Assembly (NCBI GenBank): GCA_002333425.1
Contig: DDBL01000063.1
Coordinates: forward strand, 1-5,829
Source of the DNA: Leptospiraceae bacterium UBA2033
GTDB taxonomy: Bacteria; Spirochaetota; Leptospiria; Leptospirales; Leptospiraceae
DNA: 5,829 nucleotides
Reading direction: 5' to 3'
In this document: positions 1-5,520 of the stretch, one piece after another
Layout: the number at the start of each line of letters is the position of its first letter
How positions within the stretch are numbered: the first letter of the stretch is position 1
The notes under the pieces: model-generated
Told to the model about the DNA's origin: nothing
Seen by the model: the letters and a program-made list of their open reading frames with translations, nothing else
Database searches by the model: none
Made by a program: the position numbers and the translations under genes

Positions 1-111
1 TTTGAGAAATGGTATAAAATCTTCATCTTGTGGATGTGGTTTATTTTAATCTTGAGGATAATAGTTATTAACCTTAATAAGCCTCAGCCAAGAAGTAGAG
101 TACTACTCTAA
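1..111 (+). CDS. Possible C-terminal tail of an upstream gene (partial, weak)
   Basis: Frame 1 is open from the window edge to a TAA at 109-111, giving 36 codons. The encoded stretch begins FEKWYKIFILWMWFILILRI and ends with a short polar, basic tail, so it would fit the last membrane helix of a membrane protein that starts outside the window. Against this, 36 open codons can occur by chance, AT-rich non-coding DNA translates into hydrophobic peptides, and there is no recognisable family motif. The reverse strand at this edge also has an open frame without recognisable content. Treat this as a possibility only; the bases to the left of position 1 would decide it. Confidence 0.22.
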   Translation, partial: FEKWYKIFILWMWFILILRIIVINLNKPQPRSRVLL

Positions 112-154
112 AGTTAGAGATTTTTAGAGTCATTTCGATTCTACGAAGCAAATG
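94..154 (+). other. Leader region with overlapping small inverted repeats
   Basis: The non-coding stretch before the acidic-protein gene holds three copies of TAGAG (96-100, 115-119, 125-129) around one CTCTA (106-110). The single CTCTA can pair with any of the three, so the possible hairpins exclude each other. Immediately downstream is a bulged stem, CATTTCG (131-137) against CGAA (144-147) plus ATG (152-154). This could be a weak terminator region for an upstream gene, an attenuator-like leader, or chance in AT-rich DNA. No known riboswitch architecture is recognised. A loose promoter-like pair lies just upstream, TTGAGG (52-57) and TAATAA (75-80) with 17 bases between, but the -10 match is poor. 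Confidence 0.25.
106..125 (+). terminator. Weak intrinsic-terminator candidate
   Basis: CTCTA (106-110), a four-base loop and TAGAG (115-119) form a short stem followed by A and five T (121-125). The position fits a terminator, starting within the TAA that closes the possible upstream reading frame. The stem is only five base pairs with two G-C pairs, which is weak for an intrinsic terminator. Confidence 0.25.
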
Positions 155-212
155 GGCATACACATCAGTTTTGTATTGCAAAAAAACGCGCAGCAACCCA
201 AGAAATTAACCC

Positions 213-243
213 TTGACCGACAAGTTGTTTCTATAAGTCTAGA
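213..243 (+). promoter_or_regulatory. Promoter-like elements with unusual spacing just before the acidic-protein gene
   Basis: TTGACC at 213-218 matches the sigma-70 -35 box at five of six positions. TATAAG at 232-237 matches the -10 box at five of six, but only 13 bases separate them, which is too short for a normal promoter. With TCTAGA (238-243) as a poorer -10 the spacer is 19 bases and transcription would begin at about the ATG at 250, a near-leaderless message. That would agree with the lack of a Shine-Dalgarno sequence before this gene. A small dyad, ACAA-G-TTGT (220-228), lies in the spacer. All of this is suggestive only. Confidence 0.22.
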
Positions 244-249
244 TTTCAA

Positions 250-801
250 ATGACAAATGAAACAGAAATACACGAAGAAGATTTGGTTCCGGCAGAAGAA
301 AGTCCTGAGTTATGGGAAAGAGTTCTCATGATGGTCGGAGTGATTGGATTTAAAGAGGATAAAGCTTGGGCGGAGGATGCACGGGAAGCGATTTGGAAAA
401 AGATCGAAGCTCTGCCAGAGGATAGTGTGGAAATTCCTGAGTCGATATTAGATTCTATTTCAAGTTTAATGGACAAGGTGATAACTGAATCGAAAATTCC
501 GGAAATTAAACCAGTTCTAAAGCTAATCCCTGAGACTAACGATGATTTTATTTTGTTTCGAAATCGAATTGCTCTTAGTTTAATTGCTCATTTTGATATG
601 TATGAAGATGATTTGGATAGCAAAAAAGGAATCGTCGAAGAATACATTGATTTTATCAAAGAAGAATTTGTTGGTTTTGAAGAGGACTATGAATCTGCTT
701 ATGCGGAATTCGATTTATCACTCAGTGAGAAAGAAGATTTCTTTTTGGCAAATTTTTTCCCTGAACGTTATGAAGCTGATACCGAAGACGATGAAGAATA
801 A
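250..801 (+). CDS. Highly acidic hypothetical protein, 183 aa
   Basis: I do not recognise this family. By hand count the protein has 34 Glu and 19 Asp (about 29 percent acidic) against 12 Lys and 5 Arg, so it is strongly negatively charged. It has no cysteine, no signal peptide and no membrane segment, and should be cytoplasmic. Amphipathic helix-like stretches are visible around residues 18-55 (three Trp in an acidic context), 61-75 and 125-145, and the tail is an acidic run ending EADTEDDEE. ATG 250 is the first usable start: in this frame a stop lies at 214-216 and no other start codon lies between. There is no convincing Shine-Dalgarno sequence before it. Codon pattern and frame length support a real gene, and a long antisense frame inside it is a shadow. 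The next gene follows on the same strand after 74 bases, so co-transcription is possible. Folded all-helical protein, charged linker protein and nucleic-acid mimic are all open; none is shown. Confidence 0.8.
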   Translation: MTNETEIHEEDLVPAEESPELWERVLMMVGVIGFKEDKAWAEDAREAIWKKIEALPEDSVEIPESILDSISSLMDKVITESKIPEIKPVLKLIPETNDDFILFRNRIALSLIAHFDMYEDDLDSKKGIVEEYIDFIKEEFVGFEEDYESAYAEFDLSLSEKEDFFLANFFPERYEADTEDDEE

Positions 802-866
802 ATAGTCGATAAATAAAAACTTTACTTGCCTACATGTAAGAGTTCCTGTAACTTCGTTTTTTGTGT

Positions 867-872
867 GAGAGG
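867..872 (+). promoter_or_regulatory. Ribosome binding site that decides the start of the glutamate-synthase-like gene
   Basis: GAGAGG lies three bases before ATG 876. The upstream in-frame TTG at 861 has only a T-rich stretch before it and no Shine-Dalgarno match, so ATG 876 is preferred. The spacing is shorter than ideal. Confidence 0.5.
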
Positions 873-875
873 TTT

Positions 876-2420
876 ATGGAACTTATTAACTGGATTTTAA
901 CTTACCCTTTTATTTCTTTAGGAATTGGTTTTGTTTTGTTTGTTGTCGTTGTTTTTATTCACGATGTATCGCAGACAAAACATACGATTATCCACAACTT
1001 TCCCGTTGTGGGGCATTTGCGATATTTTTTGGAGATGATTGGTCCTGAACTTCGACAGTATTGGGTGGCTAACGACAAAGAAGAAAGACCCTTTGACCGA
1101 ACCGAGCGACGTTGGATTTATGCCACCGCAAAAGGGCAGAATAGCAATTTCGGATTTGGGACAACGGAGCTTCAATACGAGCCGGGTTATCCGATTATCA
1201 AACACAGAGCGTTTCCATTTACTGAGTCTAAGGCATATAAAATTTCTGGTGATCCAACCTGCATTCCTTGTTTAAAAGTAATCGGTGATTTTCACAAAAG
1301 AAAATTTCCATATCGGCCTTACTCTATTATCAACATCTCTGCGATGTCCTTTGGTTCGCTTAGCAAAAATGCTATCACTGCGTTGAACATTGGTGCGCGC
1401 GAAGCAGGAGCTTTTCACAACACCGGCGAAGGGGGATTATCCCCGTATCACTTAAACGGAGCTGATGTTGTTTGGCAGATTGGAACTGGTTATTTTGGTG
1501 CCAGAACCAAAGAAGGGCGATTTGATTTACAAATTCTAAAACAAAAAATTGATAAATACAAAAATGTGCGCCTAATTGAGATTAAACTCTCTCAGGGTGC
1601 AAAACCTGGTAAAGGTGGAATTTTACCTGGGATAAAGGTAAACGCAGAGATTGCCGCTACAAGAGAAGTAGAGATCGGCAAAGACTGCATATCCCCCAAC
1701 TCACATGCTGAATTTTCTAATGTTTCGGAACTCATTTCCTTTATCGAATTGATTGCCGGCGAAACAGGATTACCCGTTGGAATAAAGTCTGCGATAGGCG
1801 AAATCGAATTTTGGGATGAGCTTGCCACGGAAATGAAGAAGACGAAGAAAGGTCCTGATTTTATAACGATAGACGGTGGAGAAGGTGGGACTGGGGCAGC
1901 ACCACTAACGTATGCGGATCATGTGTCTTTGCCGTTTAAGATTGCATTTCAGCGAGTCTATACTTTGTTTCAACGACATGGAATTTCCGAGCGCATCGTT
2001 TGGATTGGAGCGGGTAAGCTTGGTTTTCCGGACAGGGCTGTTGTTGCACTTGCTATGGGTTGTGATTTGGTGAACGTTGCCCGCGAGGCTATGCTTTCAA
2101 TTGGATGTATTCAGGCAGAGCAGTGTCATACAGATCATTGTCCTGCGGGTGTGGCTACACAAAATTGGTGGTTACAAAAAGGTCTCAATCCAACTTTAAA
2201 ATCCAAACGAGCCGCTCTTTACTTGAAAGGATTTAGAAAAGAACTTTTGTCTTTGGCTCATTCTTGTGGTTATGAACATCCATCCCAATTTACTGGTCGA
2301 GATATTGAAATTTCTCTTGGTATGAATAAGTTCACAACTCTAGAAGACCAACTCGGTTATAAACGAGACGTTGTAAAGTTTACCCGAATGGCAGACTACG
2401 GAACTTTTCCTTCTAGGTGA
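876..2420 (+). CDS. FMN-binding glutamate synthase family protein (GltB C-terminal-type), membrane-anchored
   Basis: This 514-residue protein matches the stand-alone family built from the FMN/synthase part of the large glutamate synthase subunit. One hydrophobic segment (about residues 11-29) probably anchors it in the membrane. The family N-terminal block follows (IGPELRQYW at 55-63, RPFDRTERRW at 71-80), then the TIM-barrel synthase domain: NISAMSFGSLSKNA (153-166), HNTGEGGLSPYHL (181-193), IEIKLSQGAKPGKGG (234-248) and the flavin-site loop IDGGEGGTGAAP (332-343). C411, C417 and C422 have the C-x5-C-x4-C spacing of the 3Fe-4S cluster in glutamate synthases, followed by PAGVATQ. There is no N-terminal glutamine amidotransferase domain, and no gltD-like reductase lies beside it, so glutamine-dependent GOGAT activity is not implied. 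The substrate and electron donor are unknown. An extra CxxC (C129, C132) lies outside the cluster. The alternative start TTG 861 would add five residues but lacks a ribosome site. Family assignment is firm; the exact reaction is not. Confidence 0.93.
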   Translation: MELINWILTYPFISLGIGFVLFVVVVFIHDVSQTKHTIIHNFPVVGHLRYFLEMIGPELRQYWVANDKEERPFDRTERRWIYATAKGQNSNFGFGTTELQYEPGYPIIKHRAFPFTESKAYKISGDPTCIPCLKVIGDFHKRKFPYRPYSIINISAMSFGSLSKNAITALNIGAREAGAFHNTGEGGLSPYHLNGADVVWQIGTGYFGARTKEGRFDLQILKQKIDKYKNVRLIEIKLSQGAKPGKGGILPGIKVNAEIAATREVEIGKDCISPNSHAEFSNVSELISFIELIAGETGLPVGIKSAIGEIEFWDELATEMKKTKKGPDFITIDGGEGGTGAAPLTYADHVSLPFKIAFQRVYTLFQRHGISERIVWIGAGKLGFPDRAVVALAMGCDLVNVAREAMLSIGCIQAEQCHTDHCPAGVATQNWWLQKGLNPTLKSKRAALYLKGFRKELLSLAHSCGYEHPSQFTGRDIEISLGMNKFTTLEDQLGYKRDVVKFTRMADYGTFPSR

Positions 2421-2436
2421 TCACTAAGTTCTTTTT
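2401..2436 (+). terminator. Weak terminator candidate after the glutamate-synthase-like gene
   Basis: GAACTT (2401-2406) can pair with AAGTTC (2426-2431), followed directly by five T (2432-2436). The stem is only six base pairs, the loop is 19 bases, and the left arm lies inside the coding region. If it works at all it is probably leaky. The symporter gene begins 61 bases further on the same strand. Confidence 0.2.
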
Positions 2437-2486
2437 GGTTGGAAAAATAAGCCTGTTCTATGTGCTTGTAAAAAGATTTGAGAATT

Positions 2487-2491
2487 AGGGA
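2487..2491 (+). promoter_or_regulatory. Ribosome binding site of the symporter gene
   Basis: AGGGA lies six bases before ATG 2498, a normal distance. It supports that start, which also gives an N-terminus of the same length as LeuT. Confidence 0.6.
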
Positions 2492-2497
2492 AAAAGA

Positions 2498-4090
2498 ATG
2501 AGTAAAAGCACGGAAGAATGGGGAAGCAGAATTGGAATTATTTTAGTAGTCGCTAGTGGTGCAATTGGGCTTGGGAATTTTTTGCGATTTCCCGGGCAGG
2601 CGGCAAAGTTTGGTGGCGGGGCTTTTATGGTTCCCTACATCATTAGTTTTTTGATTTTGGGAATTCCTGTTTGTCTTTCGGAATGGATCATGGGGCGAAT
2701 GGGTGGTAAACACGGGCATAGTTCTCCGAATATCTTTCGAAATTATCTTTCTGGATTTCCTCTTCAGGTTACTAGTGCGATTGCGCTTATCATTCCCATT
2801 ATGATTTACACGTATTATGTGTTCATTGAGGCGTGGTGTCTTGCGTATGCTGTAGATTTTATCACTGGTTCAATTAACCTTCATCCTTCTCACACACTAG
2901 CGGTTTCGAGTAACGAGGCACTCATTCAAAATTCAAGCGAACATTTTAATACACTGACAGGCTCTACTGCTAATGGCGCGTCCTTTGAAAGTAATATCGT
3001 CTACTATGTATTAGCCTGTTATGCGATGAATTTCTTTTTAGTTTATCGCGGAATTGCAAAAGGATTGGAAGCATTTGCGAAAATTGCCGTTCCCGTTCTT
3101 TTGATTTCTGCTTGTATCATCCTTGTAAAAGTTTTGTCGTTGGATAATATTTCAGTAGGCTTAGGAAGGATGTGGAATCCTGATTGGTCTGCTTTATTAA
3201 GAGGAGAAGTTTGGATTGCGGCGGCGGGGCAAATTTTCTTTTCTCTATCAGTAGGATTTGGAATCGTACTTACACTTTCTAGTTATCTCAAAGATAAAGA
3301 TGATGTAGTGTTATCAGGATTATCCGCAGCTTCTTTAAATGAATTTGTAGAAGTAGTGTTTGGGGGGCTTATCACAATTCCTGTTGGATTTTTATTTTTG
3401 GGAGCGAGTGTTGTTTCCTTTGGAACTTTTGGTATGGGATTTGTGGCATTACCCGCTATATTTTCTCAAATGCACGGTGGACAATTCTTCGGCGCGGTTT
3501 GGTTTTTTATTCTGTTTATGGCTGCATTAACTTCGAGTGTTACCATGATACAACCAGGTATTACTTTTTTAGAAGAAGGATTTCACCTCAAAAGAAAACA
3601 ATCTACTCCTATATTATTTATTTTTACATTAGCCATTACCCTCACCATTGTATATTTTAATAAAAATCTAGCCGCACTCGATCATACTGATTTCTGGATT
3701 GGAACATTTTTGATTTATATTTTGGCGACGATTCAAATACTTATCTATGGTTGGAAAATTGGAACCAAAGAAGCAAGGCTTGATGGGATGAAAGGTGCTT
3801 TGATTTCTCTGCCACCAGGATTTGATTTTATAATCAAGTATATTACACCTGCTTTTTTACTGATTATTTTTACTGCCTTTGTTTTAAGCGAAGATGGTCT
3901 TATGAACTCCTTCAACCGGATGAGTGAGACTTATATGCTCACCAAAGTATCTGCCACACTCACTGCGGAGGATGCAATCAACCAAGCAAAAGTAGCGCGT
4001 GGAGTATTCATTGGGATAATCAGTATTTTCCTCTTCTTTTTATTTCTAGTAAATCTAAGTCTCAAAAATAGAGTGGAGGAAAGTAAATGA
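2498..4090 (+). CDS. Sodium-dependent amino-acid symporter, NSS family (LeuT-type)
   Basis: This 530-residue inner-membrane protein aligns with Aquifex LeuT over its whole length, including the first 30 residues without a gap. Helix 1 carries the unwound substrate/sodium segment (S20-G21-A22-I23-G24-L25-G26-N27) and the gating R30. Gly24, where monoamine transporters have Asp, points to a substrate that brings its own carboxylate, so an amino acid. Y107 matches LeuT Y108, and F248 and F254 match F253 and F259. The Na1 ligands are A22, N27, S249 (Thr254 in LeuT) and N281 (Asn286). The Na2 ligands A342, T345 and S346 match A351, T354 and S355. E285 matches Glu290, the residue that replaces chloride in Cl-independent bacterial members. 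M350 replaces Ile359 in the substrate pocket, so specificity may differ from LeuT. About twelve membrane segments fit, with a longer polar loop at about 125-165. The stop overlaps the next start (ATGA), and the small downstream peptide suggests a MetPS-type importer. The actual substrate cannot be read from sequence. Confidence 0.95.
   Translation: MSKSTEEWGSRIGIILVVASGAIGLGNFLRFPGQAAKFGGGAFMVPYIISFLILGIPVCLSEWIMGRMGGKHGHSSPNIFRNYLSGFPLQVTSAIALIIPIMIYTYYVFIEAWCLAYAVDFITGSINLHPSHTLAVSSNEALIQNSSEHFNTLTGSTANGASFESNIVYYVLACYAMNFFLVYRGIAKGLEAFAKIAVPVLLISACIILVKVLSLDNISVGLGRMWNPDWSALLRGEVWIAAAGQIFFSLSVGFGIVLTLSSYLKDKDDVVLSGLSAASLNEFVEVVFGGLITIPVGFLFLGASVVSFGTFGMGFVALPAIFSQMHGGQFFGAVWFFILFMAALTSSVTMIQPGITFLEEGFHLKRKQSTPILFIFTLAITLTIVYFNKNLAALDHTDFWIGTFLIYILATIQILIYGWKIGTKEARLDGMKGALISLPPGFDFIIKYITPAFLLIIFTAFVLSEDGLMNSFNRMSETYMLTKVSATLTAEDAINQAKVARGVFIGIISIFLFFLFLVNLSLKNRVEESK
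4075..4080 (+). promoter_or_regulatory. Strong ribosome binding site inside the symporter gene, for the small subunit
   Basis: GGAGGA lies six bases before ATG 4087, the best Shine-Dalgarno match seen among the genes here. It falls in the last codons of the symporter, so the two genes are probably translationally coupled. Confidence 0.75.
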
Positions 4091-4188
4091 ATTTAGAAGG
4101 AATATTTATTATGACTTTATCGATTGTAATGGTTTCAGGTCTTGCAGGATTTTGTGTTTATAAAATCTTGCAAGGTCATGGGAAATAG
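4087..4188 (+). CDS. MetS-like small subunit of the NSS amino-acid importer, 33 aa
   Basis: The peptide starts MNLEGIFIMTLSIVMVSGLA and ends QGHGK: a short polar start, one hydrophobic helix (about residues 6-25) with the small-residue stretch SGLAG, and a Lys/His-containing end. Length, single helix and position directly behind an NSS transporter match the methionine/alanine importer small-subunit family, typified by MetS, which Corynebacterium glutamicum MetP needs for transport. The start ATG overlaps the symporter stop as ATGA, and GGAGGA stands six bases upstream, so this is a designed translation unit and not a chance frame. It presumably sits in the inner membrane against the symporter and is needed for its assembly or activity. 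The gene is easily missed because of its length. The last third of its coding sequence also forms a long hairpin in the RNA (4138-4177). Family assignment is from pattern and context, not a search. Confidence 0.8.
   Translation: MNLEGIFIMTLSIVMVSGLAGFCVYKILQGHGK
4138..4177 (+). other. Long RNA stem-loop at the 3' end of the transporter operon
   Basis: Bases 4138-4155 pair with 4160-4177: 18 consecutive pairs, 14 Watson-Crick and four G-U, closed by the loop GTTT (4156-4159). The core is CTTGCAGGATTTT (4141-4153) against AAAATCTTGCAAG (4162-4174). The G-U pairs exist only in the plus-strand RNA; in the opposite RNA they become C-A mismatches, so the structure is biased toward the transporter transcript. 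It lies inside the small-subunit coding region, ending nine bases before the stop codon. No T tract follows, so a classical intrinsic terminator is not supported. A 3' barrier to exonucleases or a brake on small-subunit translation are plausible roles. Confidence 0.7.
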
Positions 4189-4205
4189 AACGGGAAATTT
4201 CTATT
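4184..4205. terminator. Weak AT-rich dyad between convergent genes
   Basis: AATAGAA (4184-4190) pairs with TTCTATT (4199-4205) around an eight-base loop, in the 17-base gap between two converging genes. It could help termination in both directions, but the stem has one G-C pair and no long T tract follows on either strand. The hairpin just upstream is much stronger. Confidence 0.2.
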
Positions 4206-5453
4206 CTATCTTGTATGATCGTCCAAAATAAAATCAAGTGCTTCTCGAATATTTGTAGAGGCATTTCGAATTTTTATCTTTTTGTATGATTTTAATCCAT
4301 ATTCATCTATTACAGAAGATAAAAGCCCATTCAAAAAACTATGTGGAGCTTGGATCACTCCATCAAAATCTAAAATGATATCTTTATTTTCCTTGCATGC
4401 AGGAACAAGATGGTTGTCTCTATAAGAAATTGCCGCACCTTTATCCTCGCACATCTTTCCAAAAAAATTTGTTAGTAGCAGATAATGCTCATTAGCTTTC
4501 TCTTGAGTTGATTCGTATTCTTTGTTAGCCTCAATTCTTAGTTCGCTCATGACTTGATCGAGATCGAGAATAGTTCCCTTCCCTAAATTAACGGTTAAGT
4601 AAATAAAAGTACCTTTCCATGCATTTTCTAAACGTTTTTGGGTAATATCCGTCGGAGAAATATGAACTAATCCATTTCCTGAAACAATGTACATATTAGC
4701 ATATAGCCTTCTTGCTATATTACTAGAAATAAATAAACCTACTCCTGCATTGTTCTTTGCTTTATAAGGATTCGAATCATAGAATGTGCCTGAAACTTTT
4801 GGTTTAATAGCTTTTTGAATTGCCTCCACATCATCAGCAAAAGAGTGGACTTTACTCAGATGCTTTTTGATTCCAATGCCAGTGTCTGCAATAATAAAAG
4901 ACAGTTCTCTTTTGTTAGAGCTTAAATTAAACTGCAAAAGAGAAGGAATATTATACTCGCTAAATGAATGCTCTACAGTATTGTACAATAATTCTGCAAG
5001 TATATATTTCAATGACTTTTCATATTCAATATTAATATCTTGCATTACATCGTCTACTCGAACTCTAGCTTTATGAACATCATCATAATTTCTAATCGTA
5101 ATCAGAGGTTTTGTCTTTTGAAATCGAAAATTTCCTTTAGGGTCAGTAAGAACATCCCTCCATCTATCCCCGCCAATTTCTTTCCAAATTTTTGTTATAC
5201 TAAACTTGGAAGTTTCCTTTTTTTCCGGAAATCGAATTTTTATATGATTTCCATTTTTTTCTAGATACATCATGTAGAGAATATACAATGTTATCCCCTG
5301 ATGATTATTTTCAGTTGCTTTAGAAAAATCAAAATCAATAATCGAATTTTGAATTTTCCAATTGAAATGAGATAAAAAAGTATCAAAATTTAATATATTG
5401 TTTTTATGGAAGTTGATTGTTGTAGGAGTAATTTTTATTTCGTTCATAAACAA
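4206..5453 (-). CDS. GHKL-type ATP-binding protein with C-terminal STAS-like (DUF4325-type) domain
   Basis: The 415-residue soluble protein has a clear HATPase core. The N box is ELLYNTVEH (154-162, with E154, N158 and E161/H162), the G1 box is IADTGIGI (188-195, D190) and the G2 box is NNAGVGLFI (234-242). Histidine kinase dimerisation helices, membrane segments and receiver domains are absent, so this looks like an anti-sigma-type ATPase or regulator and not a sensor kinase. The C-terminus (about 356-412) has the pattern of STAS-like DUF4325 domains: DIILDFDGV (358-366), SFLNGLL (372-378), then a short beta strand KIKIRN (392-397) and a final helix. The N-terminal part (about 35-76: SIIDFDFSKAT, GITLYILYMMYLEKNG, HIKIRFP) has the strand-helix-strand look of another STAS-like unit, which is my inference. 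The start is probably TTG 5453: AGGAAG (5466-5461) is seven bases before it but thirteen before the alternative ATG 5447, which would give 413 residues. It lies 67 bases behind a PIN-domain gene on the same strand. Its targets are unknown. Confidence 0.82.
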   Translation of the reverse strand: MFMNEIKITPTTINFHKNNILNFDTFLSHFNWKIQNSIIDFDFSKATENNHQGITLYILYMMYLEKNGNHIKIRFPEKKETSKFSITKIWKEIGGDRWRDVLTDPKGNFRFQKTKPLITIRNYDDVHKARVRVDDVMQDINIEYEKSLKYILAELLYNTVEHSFSEYNIPSLLQFNLSSNKRELSFIIADTGIGIKKHLSKVHSFADDVEAIQKAIKPKVSGTFYDSNPYKAKNNAGVGLFISSNIARRLYANMYIVSGNGLVHISPTDITQKRLENAWKGTFIYLTVNLGKGTILDLDQVMSELRIEANKEYESTQEKANEHYLLLTNFFGKMCEDKGAAISYRDNHLVPACKENKDIILDFDGVIQAPHSFLNGLLSSVIDEYGLKSYKKIKIRNASTNIREALDFILDDHTR

Positions 5454-5520
5454 TTTAACTCTTCCTTTCTCATCATTGTAAGCACTTCATTAGCCACAAT
5501 TATTCTTTTAATTAAAACTT
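5454..5520. other. Intergenic gap between PIN and ATPase genes
   Basis: The 67-base gap contains a perfect 12-base palindrome, TTTTAATTAAAA (5506-5517), starting four bases past the PIN stop codon. On the minus strand a TACAAT (5480-5475) resembles a -10 box, but I see no -35 box at a suitable distance. There is no convincing terminator, so read-through from the PIN gene is likely, with or without an internal promoter. Confidence 0.3.
5461..5466 (-). promoter_or_regulatory. Ribosome binding site favouring a TTG start for the ATPase gene
   Basis: Read on the minus strand, AGGAAG ends seven bases before TTG 5453 and thirteen before ATG 5447. Spacing favours the TTG, although start codon strength favours the ATG. 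The two starts differ by two residues. Confidence 0.5.

Noticed and set aside
246..805. Antisense 76-codon and +2-frame 73-codon ORFs over the acidic-protein gene
   Set aside because: The Ser-rich antisense and Lys/Ile-rich frame-shifted translations are the expected shadows of a GAA/GAT-rich gene.
841..862. AGTT/AACT hairpin followed by six T, as a terminator after the acidic-protein gene
   Set aside because: The stem is four to five pairs with one G-C pair, and the T run sits within 20 bases of the next start codon; too weak to call.
861..875. TTG 861 as start of the glutamate-synthase-like gene
   Set aside because: No Shine-Dalgarno sequence precedes it, while GAGAGG lies just before ATG 876, and the added five residues match nothing in the family.
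918..1828. Antisense and alternate-frame ORFs of 78-95 codons inside the glutamate-synthase-like gene
   Set aside because: They overlap a gene with many conserved family motifs, carry no recognisable domains and have no ribosome binding sites that I can see.
4180..4198. Direct repeat GGGAAAT (4180-4186 and 4192-4198) as an attachment or insertion footprint
   Set aside because: Seven bases repeated at close range in AT-rich DNA is expected by chance, and no mobile element lies between the copies.
4867..5264. Plus-strand ORFs of 69 and 74 codons across the ATPase gene
   Set aside because: They lie opposite the N and G1 boxes and the preceding region of a well-supported gene, and their translations look random.
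4206..5453. Sensor histidine kinase
   Set aside because: The ATP-binding boxes are present, but there is no membrane segment, no HisKA-type dimerisation helix with an H box before the N box, and the C-terminus is STAS-like.
5475..5480. TACAAT on the minus strand as a promoter -10 box for the ATPase gene
   Set aside because: The bases 16-18 upstream (ATAATT, TAATTG) do not resemble a -35 box, and the best TTG-containing hexamer is only 13 bases away.
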